Below, in pieces: positions 45,771-57,718 of a stretch of DNA of 64,000 bases. The translations under genes and the position numbers were made by a program. Every line of letters starts with the position of its first letter. Position 1 is the stretch's first letter. Below the pieces are notes generated by a model, which saw nothing but the letters and a program-made list of their open reading frames with translations, searched no databases and had not been told where the DNA came from. The stretch comes from Flabesymbios commensalis (Eukaryota > Annelida > Polychaeta > Terebellida > Flabelligeridae): contig OZ024915.1 in NCBI GenBank assembly GCA_964017125.1, positions 19,781,185 to 19,845,184 of the forward strand, read 5' to 3'.

Positions 45771-47757
45771 TTAAGTTATCTTGACGAATGAAGAAGTGAT
45801 CACAGCCATTTTTAAAGTTATCTCAGCCACTACAAAAGTTATCTTAGTCACTGAAGAAGTGATTATTGCAACTTTAAACGTTATCTCAGCCACTACGAAA
45901 GTGATTTTGGCCACTGAAGAAGTGATCACAGCGACTTTAAAATTTATCTCATTCACCACAAAAGTGATCTTGGCCACTGAATAAGTGATCACAGCAACTT
46001 TAAACGTTATCTGCGACACTACAAAAGTGATCTTGACCACTGAAGAAGTGATTACAACCAGTTTAAAAGTTACCTCAACAACTACAAAAGCTATCTTGGC
46101 CACTGAGAAGTGAATACAGCGACTTTAAAAGTTATTTCAGCCACCACAAAAGCGATATTGGCCACTGATGAAGTGATCACAGCAACTTAAAAGGTTATCT
46201 CGCCAATGCAAAAGTTATCTTGGCGAGTGAAGAAGTGAGCACAGCCACTTTATAAGTTATCGCAGCCACTGCAAAGGTGATCTTGGCCACAAACAAACTG
46301 GTGTCAGCCAGTTTAAAGGTTATCTAAGCCACTACAAAATGATCTGGGTCACTGAAGAAGTGGTTACAATAACTTTGAAAATTATCTCTGCCACTATAAA
46401 AATGATCTGGGCCACTGAAGGAGTGATCACAGCCACTTTTTAAAATATCTAAACGACTACAAAAGTGATCTTGGCCACTGAAGAAGTGGTTACACTAACT
46501 TTGAAAGTTATCTCTGCCACTATAAAAATGATCTTGGCCACTGACGAAGTGCTCACAAAGACTTTAAAAGTGATCTCAGCCACTACAAAAGTGATCTTGG
46601 CCACTGAAGAAGTGATCTCAGTCACATTAAAAGTTATCTCAGCCACTAAAAAAGTGATATTGGCCACTAATAATCTTATGTCAGTTCTTAAAAAAGTGAT
46701 CTAGGTCACTACAAAAGTTATCTTGACCACTTTGAAAGTGATCTCTGCCACTATAAAAATGATCTTGGCCACTGACGAAGTGCTCATAACGACTTTAAAA
46801 GTGATCTCAGCCACTACAATAGTGATCTTGGCCACTGAAGATGTGATCTCAGTCACTGCAAAAGTTATCTCAGCCACTACAAAAGTGATCTTGACCACTA
46901 ACAATCTTATGTCAGCCCGTAAAAGTGATCTTGGCCACAAAAAACTGATCTTGTCTCCTGAAAAAATGATCACATTCACTTTAAAATTGATCTCAGTCGA
47001 TACAAAGGTAATATTGGCCACTAATAATCTTATGTCAGTCCCTAAAAAAGTGACCCCAGCCACTACAAAAGTGATCTTGACCACTAACAATATTATATCA
47101 GCCCGTGAAAGTGATCTTGGCCACAAAAAAACTTATCTTGTCTACTGAAGAAATGATCACAGCGACTATAAAAGTTATCTCAGCCACTACAAAAGTGATC
47201 TTGGCCACTGAAGAAGTAATCATAACCACTTTAAAAGTTATCTCAGCCACTACAGAAGTGAAGAAGTCATCACAGCCACTTTAAAGGTTATCTCAGCCAT
47301 TGCAAAGGTGATCTTTGTCTGAGATCACTTCTTCAGTGGCCAAGATGACTGTTGTAGTGGCTGAGATCACTTTTAAAGTCGCTGTGGTCAAGATAATTTT
47401 TATAGGGGCAGAGATAACTTTAAAAGATCACTTTTATAGTCGTTTATATATTTTTAAAAGTGGCTGAGACCACTTCTTTAGTGGCCCAGATCACTTTGTA
47501 GTGGCTTAGATAACCTTAAAATTGGCTGACAGCAGTTTTTTATGGCCGAGATCACTTTTGTAGTGGCTGAGATAACGTTTAAAGAGGTTATGATTACTTC
47601 TTCAGTGGCCAAGATCACTTTTGTAGTGGCTGAGACAACGTTTAAAGTTGCTATGATCACTTCTTCAGTGACTAAGATAACTTTTGTAGTGGCTGAGATA
47701 ACTTTAAAAATGGCTGTGATCACTTCTTCAGTCGTCAAGATAACCTTTGAAAAATGG
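45771..47757. repeat. 21-bp array in 63-bp units, inverted at about 47316
   Basis: Monomers such as GTGATCTTGGCCACTGAAGAA, GTGATCACAGCCACTTTAAA and GTTATCTCAGCCACTACAAA alternate. The 21-bp length keeps frames open (heptads VISATTK-VILATEE-VITATLK), so the long open frames of up to 141 codons are by-products. Orientation flips at about 47310-47325. The left part is about 1.55 kb, the right about 0.44 kb. Confidence 0.9.
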
Positions 47758-47899
47758 CCCCAGAGAATGTAAAAATAATAACAAACATTTATACCATATA
47801 AAGTTAACATGAGCGAGAAGTCTTGCTGCTATTGACTAAGAAAACGTTGGAAATTGTTCAAATGGAGGGATAAAGTTAGCGCTTAATTTTTGTACATTT

Positions 47900-49900
47900 C
47901 GTATTTAACAGAAATAAAATATTATGTATCCACGTTAAAGCCCTTGATAGTTACTTTTAACTGATATCAAAGATGTTTGTACAATTTTTTTATTTTGGAT
48001 ACCCGGTATTCATTGGGCAAAAATGTGAAACACTTTCAATTTCCCCGGGCTGGAAGAAAAGTGCCAAATTTTACATCCAACCCAAAAAATGGGGAATATG
48101 TTCAAATATCTCATTATTTTTTATTCCAAATGGGTTTATTTTAGGTCAACAATAATTCTAGAACATGTTTGAATCAAAACTAAATATTTTTTATACACAA
48201 AAATCAGTTGAGAGAAAAATATTTTGACTATGTACTGAAAAAGAATGAAAAATAGATAACATTAAGTGTTAAATTACCAATTTCAAGCTCTCTTGTGCAT
48301 TTGTGAAAGATTAGACACAACATATTTTACATCCGTGGCCTGTGCCAGTAGCTTTCTATTGATATCAAATATATTGATATAGCTCAAAATTTGACTACTC
48401 ATTGGGCAAAACTGTGAGATACATACAGTTTTCCTGAGCCCAAGGAAAAGTGCGCAAATTTTACGTCTAACCAAAAAAGCATGTAATATGTTCACATAAC
48501 TCATTATTTTCATTTCAAATGGGTTTATTTTAAGTGAAAAATAGTTCTAGAACATGTTTGGATCAAAACTAAATATTTATTATACACAAAAATCAGCTGA
48601 GAAAAAAGTAGTTTGACTATTTACTGAAAAGTATGAAAAATAGATAACATTAAGTGTTAAATTACCAATCTCAAGCTATCTTGTGCATTTGTGAAAGATT
48701 AGACACAACATATTTTACATCCGTGGCATGTGCCAGTAGCTTTCTATTGATATCAAATATATTGATATAGCTCAAAATTTGACTACTCATTGGGCAAAAC
48801 TGTGAGATACATACAGTTTTCCTGAGCCCAAAGAAAAGTGCGCAAATTTTACGTCTAACCAAAAAAGCATGTAATATGTTCACATAACTTATTATTTTTA
48901 TTCCAAATGGGTTTATTTTAAGTGAAAAATAGTTCTAGAACATGTTTGAATCAAAACTAAATATTTATTATACACAAAAATCAGCCGAGAAAAAAGTGTT
49001 TTGACTATTTACTGAAAAAGTATGAAAAAAGGTCAAATTAAGGGGTAAAGTACCAACTTAAAGCTCTCTTGTGCCTTTGTCAATGATCAGACACAAAATA
49101 TTTTACATCCATGTGAATGCTTGTGCCAGTAGATTTCTATTGATATCAAATATATTGATATAGCTCAAAATTTGACCACTGATTGGGTAAAAATGTGAGA
49201 TACATAAAATTTTCCTGAGCCCAAAGAAAAGCGCGCACATTTTACGTCCAGCCAAAAAAGCATGTAATATGTTCACATAACTCATTATTTTTATTCCAAA
49301 TGGGTTTTTTTTAAGTCAACAATAGTTCTAGAACATGTTTGAATCAAAACTAAACATTTATACTATACAAAAATCAGCTGAGAGAAAAGTATTTTGTCTA
49401 TTTACTGAAAAAGTATGCAAAATGGGTAAAATTACGTGTTGATATACCAACTTAAAGCTTTCTTGTGCATTTGTCAATGATTAGACACAACATATTTTAC
49501 TTCCATGTGAAGGCCTGTGCCAGTAGCTCTCTATTGATATCAAATATATTGATATAGCTCAAAATTTGACTACTCAGTGGGCAATAATGTGAGATATGGT
49601 CAATTTTCCCGAGCCTGAAGAAAAGCGAGCTAATTTCACGTCTAACCAAAAAAGCGAGTACTATGTCCACATAACTCATTATATTTATTCCAAATGAGTT
49701 AATTTTAAGTCAACAATAGTTCTAGAACATGTTTGAATCAAAACTAAACATTTATACTGTACAAAAATCGACTGAGAGAAAAGTATTTTGTCTATTTACT
49801 GAAAAAGTATGAAAAATGGGAAAAAATACGTGTTAAAATGCCAACTTAAAGCTATATTGTGCATTTGTCATTGCTCAGACACAAAGTATTTTACATCCAT
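47900..49900 (-). repeat. ~390-bp units, right arm (five)
   Basis: Inverted copies of the left-arm units, marked by TTCTAGAACATGTTT near 48155, 48545, 48930, 49326 and 49722. Units are spaced 384-396 bp. The four units with a clean small frame read MSYV(N/D)I...AFL(V/A)xRxxxxLFFxLxK. Confidence 0.85.
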
Positions 49901-50182
49901 GTGAAAGCCTGTGTCGTATGTGAGTGATAATAAATAATTTAAAACTTATTTTAGAGAAAATCACCACATTTTTATCAAACAATCACTTTATACCCAATAT
50001 TTCAAATTGCGGTTTGCGATTTCGACGGTACTAGTGTCTAAAGGGTTTTTACGGTACTTTTGGACAGGATGATTTTTGTAAGACGCGCAGATTCGGATTC
50101 TTGAGAAAATTTCACTATAGGTGGAACTCTTGGATCGTATGGACCTTTCAACACAAATAAAACCCCCCTAGCTCTGGGACTA

Positions 50183-50359
50183 ATATGAGCCTTCAAGATA
50201 ATCAATACAATTATACAGCCCTTTGATGAATTCCATGATGTCATCATAATCATCGGCTGTTGCTCTTCTCATCACTAAGCCTGCAGGAATGTGAGGTAAA
50301 TCTTTCTGCACACGAGCGGAATATAGAGCTTTGTCTTCAAGAGTAAAATCCATTTTATT
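50183..50359 (-). pseudogene. NAT16-like first coding exon, 5' part (split by insertion)
   Basis: CTTATTTTCAG acceptor, then AATAAAATGG with the start at 50353-50351. It reads MDFTLEDKALYSARVQKDLP, HIPAGLVMRRATADDYDDIM and EFIKGLYNCIDYLEGSY. LVMRRATADDYDDIMEF...GLY.(G/C)IDYL is the N-terminal beta-strand and helix of NAT16-like GNAT enzymes (human NAT16 has a similar RAT..D....GIYGGLDYLP series). The remainder of the exon is 6.1 kb away at 44104-44042. Without removal of the insertion no normal product is possible; the split and the stop make it a pseudogene. Confidence 0.8.
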
Positions 50360-50399
50360 CTGAAAATAAGAGAACATTTGAGTCAAATCTCGGCGCATG

Positions 50400-51058
50400 G
50401 CAAAAAATCTTCATGAGGGAGATAACAACTCATAAGTGTTAGTCAGTTGGCCAGAGGTGGCCAAGGAGGGTTTCGTCACCACTTGAGCGTGCATACCTAA
50501 AACCTTTTTTAGTATGTCAAGGGGACCTCTGGGCATAACTAGCACCCGGTTGTCGGCTTGCAGGTGTGTGAGTTTTGAGCGGCAAAATACGATTTATTAC
50601 GATACCGCAAAAAAATAAATCCGTGAGAATAAAATAATTTATTACAATTAAACAACACGGTTTAAAACTGACATAGAATGTACCAGATATATGCACAGTA
50701 TCATTTAAAATGCAGCTTATAATGAAATAAATCACATTTGTTAAAGCTGCATAACTGTTTTGTTTATTTCGATTAAAATAGCCTAAAACGTACAAAACAG
50801 TCATTGCTATTATTTTAAAGGCCTTATAAATGCACTAAAACTGGTTAATGTAGCGGAATTAGTTCACCATGCGGTACACCATCAAGTAGTGATTAAGTAG
50901 TGATTCGGTGTGTGTACAATATTCATGTAATAACGGTGAGGTTATGGGCCAATTTAATGTTACATTGGCCAGCACGAAACCACCCCCTTGTTAATGTTGG
51001 GCCAGTACCGCAGACGATGGGCCGACATTATTCTGCCATTGAATCAATGGGTTACAGC
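50400..51058. other. No gene seen
   Basis: Upstream of the NAT16-like exon. A 5' non-coding exon and promoter are expected somewhere here or beyond, since the first coding exon begins with an acceptor, but none can be pointed to. Confidence 0.4.
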
Positions 51059-51246
51059 TCTATGTTCAGAAGGTCCTATGTTCAGAAGGTCCTATGTTCA
51101 GAAGCTTCTATGTTCAGAAGGTCCTTTGTTCAGAAGGTCCTATGTTCAGAAGGTTCTATGTTCAGAAGGTTCTATATTCAGGAGGTTCTATGTTGAGAAG
51201 GTTCTATGTTCATAAATATTTGTTCAGAAGGTCCTATGTTTAGAAA
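51059..51246. repeat. 16-bp minisatellite, about 11 units
   Basis: Unit TATGTTCAGAAGGTCC with TCC/TTC variants. Gives overlapping Phe-Arg-Arg-rich open frames that are not genes. Confidence 0.9.
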
Positions 51247-52329
51247 GTACGGGTGACTATTTCTCAGTTCCAATTGGGCGCACGACGTTGGATCAACGTC
51301 AATGACTTTGATTTAATGTCGCAAAAACGTTGTGTACCCAGTGGGTTTCCGAGCGTAAAATTAATGACGTTAGATCAATTTGGAGGACTCATTAAATTGT
51401 AGATATTGCAGTTATAATTACTTTCCATAGGAGGTACGTTGTTCGAAATACCATATGAAAAACGAGTGATATAGATGTATAAATATCAATTATTTTATCT
51501 TATGTGGTCTATGACATTATTCTCTGTTCAATGTAAAGTCTAAGTGCATGGTTTGTGGTAGTAGGTAAATATGCATTATATCACAACCTTCACAAGTAAA
51601 TATTTCGGGTGGTTAAAAAATATTATTTAATCAATTTATCGGAAACCGTCTATATGTAAAATAAGAAATAGGCATACGTCTTTTAAATAGAATAAATGTA
51701 TGGTCGTCGTGACCAGTGAACTACTCATATGGTATACATATAGATGTCTGAGTCATGTAATTGTAAATTGCTGCTGTACGTCCTTTTTTGACAGTAGACT
51801 AACAGTCATTTAAGTGACATTTCAATACGATAAAAACAGTGCAGTTAATTGATGAGACGAATGATATACAGATGATGATGAGAGCGTGGAGTGATAGGGC
51901 ATGGTGGATTATTGAGAGTATTCTCATTGAAAAATTATGTATATATCGCCCTCTATAAACCCATTAGCTTCGTCTCATAATTTCATTACATCAAAAGGTC
52001 TAACTTCTTACATTGTAAAACTTTTCAGAGTAGTCGCCCCATGGCTAATAAATTGTCTGTGCAAAATGTCATGAAAATTGGTTCAAATTGACTGAGTAAT
52101 CCGCGAAATTCATTCATCCTGGTTGATGAATTTAATGTGAATCTGACTATAGAGAAATTACTCCCGGAAGGTCTACTTGGGTTTTGCTATGCAATGTAAT
52201 GCTGACACACTTTGGCTTTTCACACAGCTCCGATATCCTCGGGTCGGAAAGTCCCCAGAGTAACAATAGGAGCCTAACAGAGGGTAACTCCATTCTAGCC
52301 ACAGTGGCTGAAATAGGTTGACCTCATAC
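51247..52329. other. No gene seen
   Basis: AT-rich DNA; no exon or element end recognised. Confidence 0.4.
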
Positions 52330-52445
52330 AACAGGCCCGTAGCCAGGATTTTTGTGTGGGGGGTCGTTTTGAGCAAAAAGTGGACCTTTTTGTACTTTTC
52401 TTTCTGTCGGTAAGGGGGGGGGGGGTGCGGGGGCATGCTCACGCG
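52330..52445. repeat. Possible element end: GTAGCCAGGATTTTTG block
   Basis: GGCCCGTAGCCAGGATTTTT followed by a G-run, AAAAGTGGACCTTTTT and another G-run. This phrase is, from memory, widespread in marine invertebrate repeats. No partner end was found in the window. Confidence 0.35.
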
Positions 52446-52750
52446 ACTTTGTTTTAAACCCTTGTGCTGCTAAGTCAGAATATATACGTTTCAAGCAAAT
52501 TTCAGACTAAATAAAATAAAATTTGGAAGATGTCTATTTTTTAGAAATAATATTATTTTCATTTGAAGCAGGAAATTGCGTTAGCAATTTGCGTTAGCAA
52601 TCGAGCTTCAAATGAATGAAAAATACTCACAAACGATTAAGCAGCACAGGGATAATATATAAAAACCCATATTGCGCATTTCCTGCCTAAACATAAATTG
52701 TGTTTTTAATTTCTGCTGAGTTTTTACTCTTTAAAGTGCTAAATCAATCC

Positions 52751-53052
52751 ATATTATTACGCTCACGTGCCATTTTGTATTTATGTGTCTACCACTGAAT
52801 AGATGTCATGATGTTGAGCAATTTAATACATGCTTTTTCAATGAAAAAGAACGTATATTTCAACATGAATAGTTATAGGGGAGACCGGGGCTAACTGGGA
52901 CATATTATTACGATCACGTGTCATTTTGTATTTATGTGTCTACCACTGAATAGATGTCATGATGTTGAGCAATTTAATACATGCTTTTTGAATGAAAAAG
53001 AACGTATATTTCAACATGAATAGTTATAGGGGAGACCGGGGCTAACTGGGAC
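52751..53052. repeat. 151-bp tandem duplication
   Basis: 52751-52901 and 52902-53052 are direct copies with about three substitutions (GCTCACGTGCC versus GATCACGTGTC; TTTTCAATG versus TTTTGAATG). Each ends with the first ~24 bp of the neighbouring inverted-end element, so the duplication happened after that element inserted. Confidence 0.9.
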
Positions 53053-54041
53053 ACTTTTATCATTTATTGCCCTGGGGCAGACAATAATAGAGTTAGAGAT
53101 TCAAAACAATCATTCAACCTAGGTGTGATATTTGTTATTGTCACAAGGGCCTTTAATAAATGACAACTAAAAAAAAACTAAAAATTTGGTAAATTAAAAA
53201 AAAATATATGTCCCAGTTTGGGGCTAAGTAGGACAAGGCCAGGGGCTAACTGGGACACTCCTAAAATTTCAGCAATTTAGGATCTATAGAGATTAAACAA
53301 GGTAATCCTGTGATGATTCCAAATAGTTTGAAGGGGGTGAGCTATAAATAAACATATATATGCCGTTTAAACACAAAGGTTTAAAGTGCAACAAAATAAT
53401 GCAGAAAATAACAGCTGATCCCCGATGCACTATAGGCCTAATGTGTTGATACTACGTAACACCCACATTGTGTCCATCCACAATACATACAATCTAAAGT
53501 AGGCCTAACAAATGTTAATTGAGTTGCGCAAACATATATTTAGGTCACATGTCAGTACCCACAGGGGTTAAGTGGCCCACAATGCTCTATTACAACTGGG
53601 GCAAACTGGGACTCACCGGGGCTAACTGGGACTGTCGCAGTTAGCCCAGCCAGAATTGTCCTAGTTAGCCCTGGGTTGACCTTTTATGAAAAATATGACC
53701 TGCCATGTGGGTATGGTACAGCATCGAACATCTAATAATTGTAAATTAAGCAGTAAATATGAGTGTTTTCAGTGATATATTTCAGTATAATACAACTATA
53801 GTAATTTAAGTTTTATAAGATTCGTAATTGAGACGTGAAAAATTACTTGAAAGGCGATAAAATACATTTAGTTTTGCCTGCTCACACAACTCTGCTAGTT
53901 CCACTGGGATTGTAGTTCAAGTGGAAAGGGGCATCCCTCCATTCTTGAAAACGAGGCCACTGATATTGTCATAGCATGGAATTTCCTATTAGAGGCCTGT
54001 CCGAGTTAGCCTCTTGTCTCAGTTAGCCCCGGTCTCCCCTA
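53028..54041. mobile_element. ~1-kb non-autonomous element, GGGGCTAACTGGGAC repeats
   Basis: Left end AGGGGAGACCGGGGCTAACT, right end its inverse (AGTTAGCCCCGGTCTCCCCT). The phrase GGGGCTAACTGGGAC or its inverse recurs inside at least five times (near 53223, 53251, 53595, 53618, 53640). No open frame of note. AACATGAATA stands just outside both ends (about 53013 and 54044) and could be a 10-bp target copy. MITE-like; superfamily unknown. Confidence 0.7.
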
Positions 54042-57000
54042 CTAACATGAATAAATTCCGTTTTGCGAATGTGAGCTCACAAAAAATATCATGGCGTTTT
54101 CTAGCTGATTGACTTGACAAAGGATTCATTAATGATTTCGAGTGTAATTTCATGTATTTAATTAGCTATATTATATGCCAGGACAGAAATATGCATTCTA
54201 CTAAAGATTGTAGATATGCTGTTTTGGGGTATGCCTGAACAACCAAAGACAGTTGTGGATCCAGGAATTGACAGACGACGAGGATACACAATTTTTTTCA
54301 CAATAATTTATATAAACGACAGCTGGCACATCCAGCCTCCTATATGCTCTAGAGGGTCCTGAATAAAATTAAATCTAAGGCTTAAAATGATGCATTCTAG
54401 AGCATATATTTATGCCAATATATGTTCTTTATTTAGGTAATTATTCATGTTGCCCAAATAGTGGCACGTAATTTTTTGCCACACATCTAGCCTTTAACGT
54501 AACAATATTGCTTCAGATGTAATATTAAGTCAAACTAGAAGGGGAATTTGATACATGTATGCGTCAATTGTATGCCTTCGCCATCACATGAGGCCTATGT
54601 AGGCTTACTCTGTCAACTCTCCCCCCTGACCTGGAGTTTTCTGAGATATCGTAATGACAATATTTGATAACAAAAAAGTTCAAGATCACTATATTCGAAT
54701 TTGAGATACAGTTTTATCAGTTCTATCAATTGTATGGATACTAAAGCGATACAAATTGTATGAACCAAGATTTATCATCAAATCGTGATGACAAACGTTT
54801 TCTTTTATTAGCTATTTGCCTTGAAAAATAGGTAAATGTCACCCATCTTTGAACTTGACCTTGAGTTTCATCATATGAATCACTGGTATTAATATGGAAG
54901 TAATAGGGCCTACAAATTGTAGGTGTGGAGCTTTCGTGACGACAACCATTTTCCTTTACAATATTTTTATTGTACGACTACATTTAGAAAGGGGTATGAT
55001 AGACATAAGAAATCAGGTGGCTGATGAAGGCTAAATTCATTATGCGTTATTCTGTCCCTCATTTTAGACCTAAGATGAACTTAAGAGAAGTCATCCATTG
55101 CGCCAAGGAGAACGAACGTGATTCGATACATTCGTAGATCCGAATCCTATCCTAGAGGCCTACGTACTCAGTTACTGCCTAAATCAGCTGGTTGGGATCA
55201 ATGACTTTTAAGTAGACAATAAATCATTCTGCTGAAAAAATAGACTACTGCGCAGCGAATTCTTGCATTGTGCCAGGAAATATCTGCAGGGATTTTGACC
55301 TTGCGGGGGTCGATTGAGATTGGTCTTTATCTTAACCCAGGTGAATTTTTTTACTAAGAATAAGGCATGATTTGAAAATTCCATGGGGGGGGGGGGGTAG
55401 CTGCCCATCAGCCCCATCCGCAGGCCACAGCCCCGATCTGAGATGACACATTTTAAATTTAAATTAACCACAAACTTACCACACGATTTCCAGAAACAAG
55501 AGTCCATGAGACAAGAAGATACCTTTAAGTATTAAGCGTTATAATTAAACCGTTTTTAGGGACAAAAATCACAATGGATAGGTCTGTGTCGTAATAACAC
55601 GATGCATGTATGGACGATGTAGGCCTATATAATAAGGGAACTCAACCTTATATTATTACCTCACCTCATAATTATACGTCTTTAAACGGTTTGGTAAATT
55701 TTCCAATCAGTCACAATGGTAACTAAATGTAAAATAAATGTCCAATATCACCCTAGCAAAACACGAGACAAATGTCAATACAAATGTTCTCATAAATTGA
55801 AAGTAATTTTTAGTGCCAGAAACGGTATAGGGCCTATAACAACATTCCTGAAGTTTCAATTATGTCGATTAGTGGAGGAGGAAATCTGAAAATTGACGTT
55901 ATTTAAGGAGTTAGTTGACACTTAAATTCCTAGAGACAAATAATATATCGCTGCAAATGTATGAACGTCTAGTTTTACGAAGCATGAACAGTTTTTGCGG
56001 CAAGTGGTCGAGTTTTTCATAAAACGTGCATATGTGACGTCATGTCGTGATGGTTGTGAAGTCACTTTTTCACCAATTTCTACTGGATATTTATAAAGGT
56101 GGATCATTTATCAGCTGCCTAGGGGGCCATCAATGATATTTTAATTGTGACATGAAATTAAATTGTATGAAATAGTAATGACGTCATAGTTATGAATTAT
56201 GAACATATGTATACAAAAAACATAAATAGATATCTCATACATATCTTAGATAGAAGTAATAGACGACAGGGAGTTTTTGGCAACAATCTTATGAATATAA
56301 GCTTATATATTTTTATGAATTTATTGATGAATTTATGTGATTTTTTCTGAAAATCTTTTGTTTTGTGTGGTACAATATATGTTGCCATTGTATTCCAGTT
56401 ATTACTTTAGTCAGGAGATCACTTTTGGGAGAGATAATAGGCTAAATTTCCCACCTCTACCCCTTAGGCAAAGGGAGCCAGGGCAATACAATACAAAGAC
56501 CATACAGCATGGCCCCCTTTGCCCTCTAACTTACAATGGGTAGATATTTCACACACTAATCCCAAAGAACGAAAGTATTTAGTATATTGATTAGTACTTA
56601 GTATGTCCAACAAAGCATGTCACCATATACATCAAATGAAAGGTTTTCATCATATCTGTTTTATCAGGCTTACTTCAATGTACGTATTTATTAAATTTAT
56701 TTGTTTTTCCATTCTCGTATTATGTATAGTTCATTTCTTAGTCACCCTGTCCCAGAGTGAGGCGAGAGCATGTACCATAGCAAACACAGAGAGCCGAACA
56801 AACAAATCCCCAAATACAACAAGAACAGTTGCCTGCACAACGCTTCTGGCCCTTCAATACTTAAAACATATATCAACACTAAAATGAAATAAAATCTAAA
56901 GGTAATATTTCTGCTAAACGTCACAGTATTCTACTGTATTACATCTAACCTTTATCTTATAAATTACCTGCTACATCATTTTATAATGTGATATTTTCCC

Positions 57001-57185
57001 ATCATTTACTGTATCACACATACATACAATCATTTCTATATAGCTGGAATTGGTGACGTGATTGTCAGCTTTAAATGACGTCGCGTCAGTTTTCAAACAC
57101 ACCAGCGCGACGACGTACGCGAGCGCGATAGGCATCGCGACCATTTTCAAAACTGTTACATTTTTGTCACGCCAGTTGTCGCAAT
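54042..57185. other. No gene seen (3.1 kb)
   Basis: AT-rich DNA with a G-run at about 55385 and isolated TGACCTTGA words near 54860. Open frames of 60-100 codons lack domains and splice context. Confidence 0.4.
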
Positions 57186-57489
57186 GGAATGAATCGGGCT
57201 TTAGGCCACCTTTGTCCACATATAGGCAAAACTGGGCCAGGAGAACCTCCTGAGGATGGTGAGATGAAGGAGATGACACTGTCCTCCAGACACAGGATTC
57301 GAAATTCGAGCCCTGGCAGTCTGAGGCCGATCACGCTACCTCTCGGTCACGTAGGCTCCCCACAATACTGAGTTTTACACGTGGATGGGGGAGAAACATT
57401 TTTGTTTCTTTCAATCCGCCGAGACCGGGAACTGAACCCCGAACTCTAGCGTGAAAGGCAGCGGTGCTGACCACTACCCTAGGGCCCCC
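57186..57489 (-). mobile_element. Dimeric tRNA-derived SINE, second long copy
   Basis: Matches 5888-6184 throughout, with both tRNA-like units and the GAATCGGGCTTTAGGCCACC end. It has about 15 extra bp (CCAGGAGAACCTCC) that the first copy lacks. Flanks CGCCAGTTGTCGC and CGCCGGCTGTCGC look like a diverged target duplication. Confidence 0.85.
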
Positions 57490-57718
57490 GCCCGCCGGCT
57501 GTCGCGCCTCACATGTCGCGTTGGTCGTCGCGTTGGTGTGTGGACAGTCATGTAATTTTCGTGTCAGTCGTCGTGTCACTCGTCACGTGCCTAATCGCGC
57601 TGACGTTCGCGTTGGTGTGTTTTGCACTTAAAGTGGAGAAATGTAAGTAACCGTATTTACTATTTTAACCATCAGTCTGTTCTCTTTCAATATAAAACAT
57701 AGCGAGAAGCTCGGCAGA

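Larger units (their letters stand above)
44105..50182. mobile_element. 6.1-kb foldback element, arms built of tandem repeats
   Basis: Begins TAGTCCCAGAGCTAGGGGGG and ends with the exact inverse; a 3-bp target duplication ATA lies at 44102-44104 and 50183-50185. The left arm runs to about 47316 and the right arm back from there, with no unique centre. Each arm has an outer unique block, then ~390-bp tandem units (three left, five right), a spacer, then a 21-bp-based array. No transposase is encoded. This plan resembles foldback (FB/Galileo-like) elements. The TAG start and 3-bp duplication match the 7.6-kb transposon at 26.7 kb, so it may be mobilised by a related enzyme. Confidence 0.9.

Noticed and set aside
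45771-47148. Open frames of 67-141 codons (VISATTKVILATEE-type)
   Set aside because: They arise from 21-bp monomers and appear on both strands and in both arms; no start context or gene neighbours.
50900-51215. Phe-Arg-Arg-Ser repeat frames
   Set aside because: Produced by the 16-bp tandem repeat at 51059-51246.
51059-51246. Heat-shock element cluster (GAAGGTTC, GAAGCTTC words)
   Set aside because: Spacing does not follow nTTCnnGAAnnTTCn, and the words follow from the 16-bp repeat.
56603-56924. Overlapping 94- and 60-codon frames as a small membrane protein gene
   Set aside because: Opposite-strand frames in AT-rich DNA, no splice sites or family match.
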